Shown: positions 1 to 7,903 of the stretch, in pieces
How the letters are laid out: each line of letters begins with the position of its first letter
Position numbering within the stretch: position 1 is the first letter of the stretch
Assembly: GCA_021841725.1 (NCBI GenBank)
Contig: JAKCEC010000040.1
Location: 1-9,299, forward strand
Source of the DNA: Actinomycetes bacterium
GTDB taxonomy: Bacteria; Actinomycetota; Acidimicrobiia; Acidimicrobiales; RAAP-2
DNA: 9,299 bases
Direction of reading: 5' to 3'
The notes under the pieces: generated by a model
What the model saw: the letters and a program-made list of their open reading frames with translations, nothing else
Database searches by the model: none
What the model was told of the DNA's origin: nothing
Translations under genes and position numbers: made by a program

Positions 1-1
1 C

Positions 2-724
2 TTCTCCGCCCCGGGTGGCCCCCTCGGCGTGCTGGTCCTGCACGGTCTGACGGGCACGACGTCGAGCGTGATCGACGTCGCCCAGCGTTGCGCGCGGGCG
101 GGCTACACGGTATTGGTGCCACGCCTCCCGGGCCACGGCACCTCGGTGGAGGACATGATGACCACCGGCTGGGAGGACTGGTCGGGGGCGGCGTTGGCGG
201 CCTACGACGAGCTCGCGGCGACGTGCGAACGCGTCGCGGTGTTCGGGCTCTCGGTGGGGGGTGGTCTCGCCGTGCACGTCGCCGCGCATCGCCCTGACGT
301 GGCCGCCCTGGTCTTCGTCAACCCCTACCTCAAGCACCCCGGTCCCGAGTGGGACGACCTCGCCCGGGCCATGCTCGACGCCGGAGTCCTGACCTACGAC
401 TCGGTGGGTTCCGACGTCAAGAAGGAGGGGGTCGTCGAGACCTCCTACGATCGCACGCCCATCGGCCCGGCGCTCAGTTGGCTCACCGCGGTGCCCCAGG
501 TCAACGAACACCTCTCGCGCATCACCGCGCCGAGTCTCTTGTTCACGAGCACGGTCGACCACGTGGTCGACGTGGACAACGGCGACGAACTGGTCAACAA
601 GTCCCAGGGGTCCGTTGAACGCGTCTGGCTCGAGAACTCGTTTCACGTGGCCACCATCGACCACGACCGGGAGTTGATCGAGTCGCGCACCCTGGCGTTC
701 CTCGCGGAGCACTTGGGCCGATGA
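2..724 (+). CDS. alpha/beta-hydrolase, carboxylesterase / monoacylglycerol lipase type (5' end outside window)
   Basis: The frame is open from the first bases, so the true start lies upstream; the internal GTG at 29 falls inside the first beta-strand (GVLVLHGLTG) and is an unlikely start. The visible part carries the alpha/beta-hydrolase core: the oxyanion-hole motif HGLTG, the nucleophile elbow GLSVGG with Ser encoded at 251-253, an acid Asp in STVDHVVD (557-559) and a His in NSFHVA (644-646). Ser-Asp-His spacing fits Est30-like carboxylesterases, which hydrolyse short- to medium-chain esters or monoacylglycerols in the cytoplasm. Substrate cannot be read from the sequence. There is no visible signal peptide, but the N-terminus is missing. 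Its TGA overlaps the gatC ATG (ATGA), so it is probably co-transcribed and translationally coupled with gatCAB. I know of no functional reason for that link. Confidence 0.88.
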   Translation, partial: FSAPGGPLGVLVLHGLTGTTSSVIDVAQRCARAGYTVLVPRLPGHGTSVEDMMTTGWEDWSGAALAAYDELAATCERVAVFGLSVGGGLAVHVAAHRPDVAALVFVNPYLKHPGPEWDDLARAMLDAGVLTYDSVGSDVKKEGVVETSYDRTPIGPALSWLTAVPQVNEHLSRITAPSLLFTSTVDHVVDVDNGDELVNKSQGSVERVWLENSFHVATIDHDRELIESRTLAFLAEHLGR

Positions 725-1019
725 GCGACGCCCTGTCCCGCGACGACGTGGCCAAGGTGGCGCGACTGGCCCGCCTCGTCTTGAGTGAGGACGAACTCGA
801 CCTCTACACCGAACAGCTCGGTCAGATCCTCGAACACGCCCGCGACATGAATTCGCTGGACCTCACCGACGTCCTGCCCACCGCGCACCCCTTCGGGGTC
901 ACCAACGTGGTGCGCGAGGACGTGGTCACCCCGAGTCTCGATCGCGAGGTGGTCTTGGCGATGGCGCCGCACGCCGTCGACCACCGGTTCGCGGTGCCGC
1001 GCATCCTCGGCGAGGCGCC

Positions 1020-1023
<4 letters not shown>
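721..1023 (+). CDS. gatC: Asp/Glu-tRNA amidotransferase subunit C
   Basis: This 100-residue protein has the usual GatC length and layout. An N-terminal helix ([19 protein letters not shown], about residues 8-26) is followed by a second amphipathic helix ([15 protein letters not shown]), a linker with the typical [17 protein letters not shown] segment, and the terminal FAVPRIL patch. GatC is a small scaffold that wraps the GatA-GatB interface and stabilises the heterotrimer that amidates mischarged Glu-tRNA(Gln) and Asp-tRNA(Asn). The ATG at 721 overlaps the stop of the hydrolase (ATGA), and the gatC stop overlaps the gatA GTG, so translation is probably coupled through the whole block. A weak purine-rich stretch (gcggag, 704-709) lies a little far upstream to be an ideal ribosome binding site, which also favours coupling. 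Confidence 0.96.
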
Positions 1024-2440
<1,417 letters not shown>

Positions 2441-2444
<4 letters not shown>

Positions 2445-3868
2445 CGTTGCCCGACGGCTGGGAGATGGTGGTGGGCCTCGAGGTCCACACCGAGTTGCTG
2501 ACGCGCTCGAAATTGTTCTGCGGGTGCGCCAACCACTTCGGGTCCGAACCCAATACCAATATCTGCCCGGTGTGCCTGGGCCTGCCCGGTTCGTTGCCGG
2601 TACTCAATCGCGAGGCCGTCGACTTCGCGATGCGCATCGGGATGGCGCTGCACTGCACCATCGCCCCCTCGACCTTTCACCGCAAGAACTACTTCTACCC
2701 CGATCAGTCCAAGGACTACCAGATCTCCCAGTACGACCTGCCGATCAACTCGGGGGGCTACCTCGACCTGCCCGACGCCAGCCGGGTCGCGATCGAGCGC
2801 GCGCACATGGAAGAGGACACGGGTAAGTCCACCCACCTCGGAGGGTCGGGGCGCCTGGCCGGCGCGGACTCCTCACTGGTGGATTACAACCGCTGCGGGG
2901 TGCCGTTGGTGGAGATCGTGTCGGGTCCGGACATCCGCTCCTCGGCGCAGGCGCGCCTCTACGCCGCCGAATTGCGCGGTATCCTCATCGCCACCGGCGC
3001 GTCCGACGGTCGCCTCGAGGAGGGATCGATGCGTTTCGACGCGAACGTGTCGGTGCGGCGCCCGGGGGCGCCCTTCGGGACGCGCTGCGAGATCAAGAAC
3101 CTCAACTCGCTGCGCAGTCTCCAGCGCGCCATCGACTACGAAGCGCTCCGCCAGATCGAGTTGATCGACGGCGGTGGTGTCGTGCGACAAGAGACGCGTC
3201 ACTGGGACGAGAACCGTGGAGAGACCTCGACGCTGCGGGTGAAGGAGGACGCGGACGACTACCGCTACTTCCGTGACCCCGACCTGGTGGACCTGGCCCC
3301 GGATCAGGCGTGGCAGGACCGCGTGCGTGCGGCGTTGGCGCCCATGCCCGCCGCTCGTCGCGCGGCGGTCGTGGCGCTGCTGGCGGCCCCGAGTGAGGCG
3401 CAACTCGACGCCGTGGAGGTCGTGATCGACTTGGGACTCGAACGCTACGTGCACGGCGTCGCCGCCGCGGGCGGCGACGCCGCCCTGGCCGTGGCGCGCG
3501 TCGCCAACGAACTGGCGGCCGACGTCGATCACGTGGCGAACCTCCCCGTGGACGCCTTCGTGAGTACCCTCGCCATGGAGCAGCGCGGTGAACTCTCGGC
3601 CACGCAGGCCAAGACCGTCCTGGGTGAAGTGCTCCGTCACGGCGGGGATCCGCGGGCGATCGCCGCGGCCCGGGGTTTCGAGCAACTCTCGTCCGACACC
3701 CTCGGCGCGACCGTCGCGACGTTGATCGCGTCGAACCCCGACGAGTGGTCCCGCTACCGTGACGGCGACGACAAACTGGCCCAATTCTTCATCGGTCAGG
3801 TCATGAAGCTCACGCGGGGCCAGGCCAACGGCAAGGCCGTCATCGCCGAATTGCAAGCCCGCCGCTAG
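2441..3868 (+). CDS. gatB: Asp/Glu-tRNA amidotransferase subunit B
   Basis: This 475-residue full-length GatB is the kinase/amidase subunit that phosphorylates the misacylated aminoacyl-tRNA and transfers ammonia to it. The N-terminal cradle domain shows [17 protein letters not shown], a CxC...CPVC cluster (Cys27, Cys29, Cys42, Cys45) that looks like a metal-binding knuckle, [25 protein letters not shown], and the signature [15 protein letters not shown] (about residues 150-164). These are followed by [21 protein letters not shown] and YRYFRDPDL. The C-terminal third is the helical and YqeY-like tRNA-binding tail, ending in the conserved [19 protein letters not shown]. The GTG start at 2441 overlaps the gatA stop (GTGA). 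Together with gatC and gatA this is a complete GatCAB set in conserved order. It implies that at least one of Gln-tRNA or Asn-tRNA is made by the indirect amidation route in this organism. Confidence 0.97.
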
Positions 3869-3899
3869 GGCGACGTGACGGCCGTCGCGCGCGGGCGCT

Positions 3900-3905
3900 G
3901 AGGGG
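3900..3905 (+). promoter_or_regulatory. ribosome binding site of the glycerate kinase gene
   Basis: GAGGGG lies five bases upstream of the GTG at 3911 and is a good match to the anti-Shine-Dalgarno end of 16S rRNA. It supports that start: an in-frame TGA at 3899-3901 excludes any earlier start, and the next candidate, the ATG at 3944, would remove the first beta-strand. The 42-nt gap after gatB holds no visible promoter or terminator, so the kinase may be read through from the gatCAB transcript. Confidence 0.6.
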
Positions 3906-3910
3906 CTCGG

Positions 3911-4936
3911 GTGCCGGCGACGGGTCTCTCGGTCGTGGTGGCGATGGACAAGTTCCGTTCGACCGCCACCGCGGCGGAGTTGGCCCAGTCCATCGTGGAC
4001 CACGGGGGCGCGGGCGTGACCTTCGACGTCGTCGAGCTCTCCGACGGCGGGGAGGGCTTTCGCGCGACGTTCGACGGTGAGGTGGTCACGTTGCGCGTGC
4101 GAGGCCCCTGGGGCGACTACCACGACGCGCCGATGACCCTGGTGCGCCGGGGCCCCGACGTCCTCGGCGTCATCGAGGTCGCCGAGATCATTGGTCGTTC
4201 GCACCAGTCCGCGCCGACGTCGGCGCAGGCCCTGGCGGCCTCGAGCGCCGGGGTGGGCGACGCGATCCTCGCGAGTGCGCGCTGGGGGGTCACGCGCGTG
4301 GTCGTGGGGTGCGGGGGCTCGGCGACCTCCGACGGCGGAGCCGGGTGCTACGACGTGTTACGCGAGCACGCGGCCGCGCCGGTGGCCCTCACGGCCGCGA
4401 CCGACGTCGACGCGGATTACCTCGGCGCCCTGCGCTACGCCCCGCAAAAGGGCGTGGACGACGAGGACTTGGCGGTGGTGGCGCGTCGGCTCGAGGACCT
4501 GGCGACCCGTTTCGAGCGCGACGGTGGTCCCGACGTGCGACGCGTGGCGCGCGCCGGTGCGGCGGGGGGTCTCGGTGGCGCCCTCTTCGCTCGGGGTGCC
4601 GACCTGGTGAGTGGATTCGACGAGACGGCCGCGCTCACGGCGTTGCGCGCGCGCCTCGCGACGGCCGCGGCGGTGATTACCGGGGAGGGGCGCCTCGACG
4701 CCGGGAGCCTCGAGGGCAAGGTCGTCGCGGGGGTCTGCGCGCTCACCGCGGCGTCCCAGCGCGTGCTGGTGGTGTGCGGGTCGCTCGAGGGGGAGGCGGC
4801 GCGCGCGTTGCGACGGCGCTACCCGTGGGTGCGGGTGGTCGACCTCGTGTCGCGCGTCGGCGAGCGCCGCGCCTTCGAGGACACCGCGCGCGCCGTCGGC
4901 GAACTCACGGCGCAATTCCTCGCGGGGGCGGACTAG
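3911..4936 (+). CDS. glycerate kinase (GarK/GlxK family)
   Basis: This 341-residue protein of the bacterial glycerate kinase family phosphorylates D-glycerate with ATP, in most members to 2-phosphoglycerate, feeding lower glycolysis. Visible family blocks in order are VVVAMDKFRSTATAAELA (canonical form APDSFKGSLSA), LSDGGEGF (canonical MADGGEGT), VVGCGGSATSDGGAG at about 132-145, PQKGVD at 179-183, the glycine-rich AGAAGGLGGAL with GADLVSGFD, and the C-terminal ITGEGRLDAGSLEGKVV. It is shorter than the usual 375-380 residues. The DVDNPL-type segment before PQKG is reduced to TDVDADYLGALRYAPQKG, and the N-terminal Pro-Asp-Ser-Phe is Met-Asp-Lys-Phe. The gene follows gatB by 42 nt and runs head-on into a 2-hydroxyacid dehydrogenase, with which it shares its stop tetranucleotide. 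The family is secure; the exact product (2- or 3-phosphoglycerate) and in vivo substrate are not. Confidence 0.88.
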   Translation: MPATGLSVVVAMDKFRSTATAAELAQSIVDHGGAGVTFDVVELSDGGEGFRATFDGEVVTLRVRGPWGDYHDAPMTLVRRGPDVLGVIEVAEIIGRSHQSAPTSAQALAASSAGVGDAILASARWGVTRVVVGCGGSATSDGGAGCYDVLREHAAAPVALTAATDVDADYLGALRYAPQKGVDDEDLAVVARRLEDLATRFERDGGPDVRRVARAGAAGGLGGALFARGADLVSGFDETAALTALRARLATAAAVITGEGRLDAGSLEGKVVAGVCALTAASQRVLVVCGSLEGEAARALRRRYPWVRVVDLVSRVGERRAFEDTARAVGELTAQFLAGAD

Positions 4937-5856
4937 GTCCTCAACACCACGTTGATCGGCTCCTCGCCGCGCTGGAGGCGGTGGACCTGTTCGACGACCA
5001 AGCGATTCACCCGCGGGAACATCGCGCTGGTCGCCCCCCCGACGTGGGGCGAGATCAGGACGTTGGGCATCGCGAAGAGGGGATGGTGCTCGGGGAGCGG
5101 TTCGGGGTCGACGACGTCGAGGGCGAACCGCAGACGCCCGCTCGACGCCTCGGCGACCACCGCGTCGGTGTCGACGACGGGTCCGCGGCCCACGTTCACG
5201 AGGAGGGTGTGGTCCTTCATGCGCGAGAGGAACGTCGCGTCGACCAGTCGCGTCGTCTCGGCGGTGAGGGGCAAGGAGACCACCACGATGTCGGCGCGGG
5301 GTAACAGGGTGGAGAGCTCGCCCCACGCGTGCACCTCGACGTCGTCGACCCGCCGCGCGCGACGCGCGACGCGCACGAGATTCACCTCGCAGGGGAGCAG
5401 TCGGGCGGCGATGGCGCGACCCACCCCGCCGTAACCCACGAGCAGCACGGTCCGGTCGGCCAGGCTCTCGTGGAAGGCGAAGGACCACGCACCGCGCTGC
5501 GCCGCGCGGACGAAATCGGGCAGACCCCGTTGCGCGGCCAGGGTCAGGGCCACGGCCAGTTCGGCGGTCGAGGTCTCGTGTACCGAGGCGGCGTTGGCGT
5601 AGACGACGCCGGGCGGGAGGACCTCCGCGATCCCGTCGAAGCCGATGGACTGGCTCTGGACGAGCCGGGTGCGCACCCCGGCCAGGTGGGCCAAGCGCGC
5701 GCGCTCCATGAGGTAGCCCGGGACCACCAGGTCAATCCGTTCTCGCGGCGCCGGCCCCGCCAGGTCCCAGCGCACGACCTCCACGGCGGGCGCGAGGGCC
5801 CCCAGCGCGTCGGCCAGGTACTCCTCGCACACACTGACGACGAGGGGGGAACTCAC
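4933..5856 (-). CDS. D-isomer-specific 2-hydroxyacid dehydrogenase (glyoxylate/hydroxypyruvate reductase-like)
   Basis: This 307-residue protein interconverts a 2-oxoacid and a D-2-hydroxyacid with NAD(P)H. The Rossmann nucleotide motif is LVGYGGVGRAI (Gly141, Gly143, Gly146). The family's catalytic triad is present: Arg224 in NVGRGPVVD, Glu252 in DVVDPEPLP, and His271 in ISPHVGGAT. After the second Rossmann strand (VNLVRVARRARR) there is no acidic residue but several arginines, which in this family usually means NADP(H) preference. The catalytic N-terminal half is short and divergent, so the substrate cannot be assigned; glyoxylate, hydroxypyruvate or phosphoglycerate-like substrates are all possible. 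A converging glycerate kinase makes hydroxypyruvate to glycerate attractive but unproven. The GTG start at 5856 has no ribosome binding site and lies at the predicted transcription start, suggesting leaderless translation. Confidence 0.88.
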   Translation of the reverse strand: MSSPLVVSVCEEYLADALGALAPAVEVVRWDLAGPAPRERIDLVVPGYLMERARLAHLAGVRTRLVQSQSIGFDGIAEVLPPGVVYANAASVHETSTAELAVALTLAAQRGLPDFVRAAQRGAWSFAFHESLADRTVLLVGYGGVGRAIAARLLPCEVNLVRVARRARRVDDVEVHAWGELSTLLPRADIVVVSLPLTAETTRLVDATFLSRMKDHTLLVNVGRGPVVDTDAVVAEASSGRLRFALDVVDPEPLPEHHPLFAMPNVLISPHVGGATSAMFPRVNRLVVEQVHRLQRGEEPINVVLRT

Positions 5857-5862
5857 GCGACG

Positions 5863-5868
5863 AGCCTA
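5863..5868 (-). promoter_or_regulatory. putative -10 box for the 2-hydroxyacid dehydrogenase (leaderless start)
   Basis: On the minus strand, TAGGCT matches the actinobacterial TANNNT -10 pattern. It ends six bases before the GTG, which places the predicted first transcribed base exactly on the G of the start codon. No recognisable -35 element is present at 16-18 nt spacing, and there is no Shine-Dalgarno sequence. The position is what makes it credible, as the motif alone is weak. Confidence 0.4.
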
Positions 5869-5923
5869 TCGAAGGGTGCTGCGGCGCGGGGTCGGGGACA
5901 CCGGGGCGACCGGGTCCCCTGTC

Positions 5924-5929
5924 TAAACT
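5924..5929 (+). promoter_or_regulatory. putative -10 box for the IlvD-family gene (leaderless start)
   Basis: TAAACT fits TANNNT and stands out as AT-rich in a GC-rich, 80-nt divergent intergenic region. It ends seven bases before the ATG at 5937, so the predicted transcription start falls at about 5936-5937. There is no Shine-Dalgarno-like sequence before the ATG. I see no clear -35 hexamer. The best reading is a leaderless or nearly leaderless mRNA. Confidence 0.5.
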
Positions 5930-5936
5930 TCTGGCT

Positions 5937-7745
5937 ATGACCAGTGACCCTTCATCCGCCCGGGACGCCACCGCGTCGGGCCCGCGGACCTTCGAGGACA
6001 TCCTGTCCTCGAACCCCGGACGCGACGTCCAACGGGTGGGGACCGCCCGGTTCCTCGGCCAAGACGTCTTCAAGATCCACGACCCGGTCTGGGCCGTGGT
6101 GGGCAACCTCGGTGACTCCCAGTGCTACCTCGGCGTGAACGAGAAGGTGACGGCGGTGCAGGCGGCCATGGCGCGACGCATCGCCGACGCCGACCTCGCG
6201 GTGCGCCTGATCGCCCCGACGTTCACCGTCGGTGTCTCGGACGGACAACTCAATGGCACGCCCGAGATGCGCTTCTCCCTCGTGGGGCGCGAGCTCGTGC
6301 ACGACGCCGTGGCGGTGCACGTGGCGGCCAATCGCGTCGCCGGGTTGATCGCGGTGGTCGCGTGCGACAAGCCCCCGGTCGGCACAGTGGCGGCGCTGCT
6401 CGAGCACAACGTGCCCGCGGTCATCTTGTCCGACGGGTCGATCGCGCCGGGCCACGACCCCCACACGGGCGCCCCCATCGACTTGGTGGACGCGTTTCAG
6501 GCGGCGTCGAGTCCCGACGTCGCCGCGCGCACCGAGATCACCCTGCACGCCTGTCCGGGGCAGGGCAGTTGCGGGGGGATGTTCACCTACAACACCATGC
6601 AGACCTTCATCGGGGTCCTCGGCCTCGAGCCCCTGCACATGGTGGCGCCGACGTCCCAGGACCCGCGTCGACTCGAGGAGTTCCCCGACGAGTTGGTCGA
6701 TTGTCTGTTGACGATGGTCGCGCGCGGCATCCGCCCGCGCGACATCGTGACGCCGGCGTCGCTGCGTAACGCCCTCACGGTCGCCATCGCCATGGGCGGT
6801 TCGACCAACGTCATGTTGCACAGCGTGGAGATCGCGCGCGCCGCGGGCTGGGACCTGTGGAACGACGTCCTCAGCCAGGACGAGTTCAACGAGTTGTCGC
6901 GCCGTCTACCGGTCATCGTCAACATGCGTCCCTTCGGGGCCTACTCCATGGTCGACGTCGAGGCCTCGGGGGGTCTGCCCGCGGTGGTGCGTGAATTGCT
7001 GGGCGCCGGCTACCTCGACGGCTCGACCCTCACGTGCACCGGGGAGACCCTCGCCCAGCAGGTCGAGCGCCTGGCGCCGCCGGCGCCGGACCACCGCGTC
7101 ATCTATTCGACGGAGCACCCCATCAAGGACACCGGCGGCCTACGGCTCCTGCGCGGCAACCTGGCGCCCGACGGCGGGGCCATCTTGAAATTGGCGGGCG
7201 TCGAGAGCGGCATCGTCGACGGGGTGTTCACGGGCACGGCGCGCGTGTTCAACAGCGAGCGCGAGGTCATCGCCGCACTGGACGAACGGGCGCAGGACTT
7301 CCGCGACAACGACATGGTGGTCATCCGCTACGAGGGGCCCCGCGGAGCGCCCGGCATGCCCGAGATGCTGGACCCGACCTCCAAGATCACCACCATTTGC
7401 CGTCAGCGGGGCATCACCATCGCCCTGATGACCGACGCGAGGTTCTCGGGGGGCTCGGTGGGCCTGGTGATCGGTCACGTCGCGCCCGAGGCGTTCCTCG
7501 GCGGTCCGATCGCGCTCGTGCACGACGGCGACACCATCGTGGTGGACGTGAACCGCGATCGGATTGACTGCCAGGAACTCGCGGACCCCGCCGAGGCGCA
7601 GCGACGTCGCGGCGTCTGGGAGGCGGCCGTGGCGTCCAACGCGGGACGCCATCCCGACGCGACCCCGGTCACGCACCGCGTCCTGGCGCGCATGCGCGCC
7701 AGCGCCCAACCCGCGTTGCGCGGCGGGGGCATGAACGCGGATTAG
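5937..7745 (+). CDS. ilvD: IlvD/Edd-family dehydratase, probable dihydroxy-acid dehydratase (atypical)
   Basis: This 602-residue protein has the length of the IlvD/Edd family, iron-sulfur enzymes that dehydrate 2,3-dihydroxy acids. In BCAA synthesis the products are the 2-oxo precursors of Val/Leu and Ile. Likely cluster ligands are Cys63 (DSQCYL), Cys143 (VACDKPPVGT) and Cys212 (GSCGGMFTYNTM). Lys145 is the expected carbamylated lysine, Asp102 (VSDG), Asp144 and Glu476 (GMPEM) are likely metal ligands, and Ser504 (DARFSGGS) is the catalytic serine. GGSTN, TGGLRLLRGNLAPDGG, VIRYEGPRGAPGMPEM and IGHVAPEAFLGGPIALV are family hallmarks. The N-terminal third departs from classic IlvD: there is no RSxxxTxG start, and CDKPPVGT replaces CDKxxPG/CDKTxPA. 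A sugar-acid dehydratase is therefore an alternative. Its position just upstream of ilvB favours a BCAA role. The ATG at 5937 is probably leaderless. Confidence 0.75.
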   Translation: MTSDPSSARDATASGPRTFEDILSSNPGRDVQRVGTARFLGQDVFKIHDPVWAVVGNLGDSQCYLGVNEKVTAVQAAMARRIADADLAVRLIAPTFTVGVSDGQLNGTPEMRFSLVGRELVHDAVAVHVAANRVAGLIAVVACDKPPVGTVAALLEHNVPAVILSDGSIAPGHDPHTGAPIDLVDAFQAASSPDVAARTEITLHACPGQGSCGGMFTYNTMQTFIGVLGLEPLHMVAPTSQDPRRLEEFPDELVDCLLTMVARGIRPRDIVTPASLRNALTVAIAMGGSTNVMLHSVEIARAAGWDLWNDVLSQDEFNELSRRLPVIVNMRPFGAYSMVDVEASGGLPAVVRELLGAGYLDGSTLTCTGETLAQQVERLAPPAPDHRVIYSTEHPIKDTGGLRLLRGNLAPDGGAILKLAGVESGIVDGVFTGTARVFNSEREVIAALDERAQDFRDNDMVVIRYEGPRGAPGMPEMLDPTSKITTICRQRGITIALMTDARFSGGSVGLVIGHVAPEAFLGGPIALVHDGDTIVVDVNRDRIDCQELADPAEAQRRRGVWEAAVASNAGRHPDATPVTHRVLARMRASAQPALRGGGMNAD

Positions 7746-7787
7746 CGCGCCGACGCTCGGGTGCGGTGGCGTCGTCGCGGGGTGCGG

Positions 7788-7816
7788 TTGTGCGCGGGCC
7801 GCGACGTGACTATATT
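7788..7816 (+). promoter_or_regulatory. promoter of the ilvB leader/operon
   Basis: The -35 element TTGTGC (7788-7793) and the -10 element TATATT (7811-7816) are separated by exactly 17 nt. TATATT is conspicuous in this GC-rich region. The predicted first transcribed base is about 7823, the G of the leader-peptide GTG codon. A direct repeat CGTGACT (7805-7811 and 7822-7828) flanks the -10 box; whether a protein uses it is unknown. Confidence 0.75.
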
Positions 7817-7822
7817 GGGGTC

Positions 7823-7876
7823 GTGACTTTCCGCGACTCCATTCTCGAGGTAGTAGTAGGCGCCAGGCGCCGGTAG
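7823..7876 (+). CDS. BCAA attenuator leader peptide, leaderless, upstream of ilvB
   Basis: This 17-codon ORF starts with GTG and ends with TAG, encoding MTFRDSILEVVVGARRR. The central Ile-Leu-Glu-Val-Val-Val run contains all three end products of the pathway begun by IlvB. The composition is like the BCAA-rich leader peptides known upstream of ilvBNC in other actinobacteria such as Corynebacterium. Ile and Val use ATT and GTA codons (three GTA in a row), which are sparse in the surrounding genes, where ATC and GTC/GTG dominate. The GTG coincides with the predicted transcription start and has no usable Shine-Dalgarno sequence, so translation is probably leaderless. The last four codons form the 5' arm of an antiterminator. 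The expected role is sensing: the ribosome's position here decides whether transcription enters ilvB. The peptide itself probably has no function. Confidence 0.82.
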   Translation: MTFRDSILEVVVGARRR

Positions 7877-7903
7877 TCACGCATTGTCGTTTACCGGAGG
7901 CCT
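7865..7903 (+). promoter_or_regulatory. antiterminator hairpin of the ilvB attenuator
   Basis: Bases 7870-7875 (CCGGTA) pair with 7892-7897 (TACCGG). After a small internal loop (7869 against 7898-7899), 7865-7868 (AGGC) pair with 7900-7903 (GCCT), giving ten base pairs. The 3' arm takes up the first six bases of the terminator's 5' arm, so the two structures exclude each other. The 5' arm spans the last leader codons and most of the TAG. A ribosome stalled on the upstream Ile/Leu/Val codons (7841-7858) should leave most of it free, while one that reaches the stop codon should cover it. The pairing is read by eye, with no folding energy calculated. Confidence 0.62.

Noticed and set aside
3875..3901. 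Eight-codon mini-ORF (GTG to TGA) between gatB and the kinase, its stop touching the kinase ribosome binding site
   Set aside because: It has no ribosome binding site, no notable codon run and no associated hairpin. Such short frames are frequent by chance.
2873..4204. Antisense open frame (443 codons) opposite gatB and the kinase start
   Set aside because: It is a GC-driven shadow frame without family motifs, on the opposite strand to clear genes.
7746..7787. Possible terminator directly after ilvD
   Set aside because: The stretch is GC-rich but has no clear stem followed by a T run; the only convincing terminator is the attenuator at 7898-7924.
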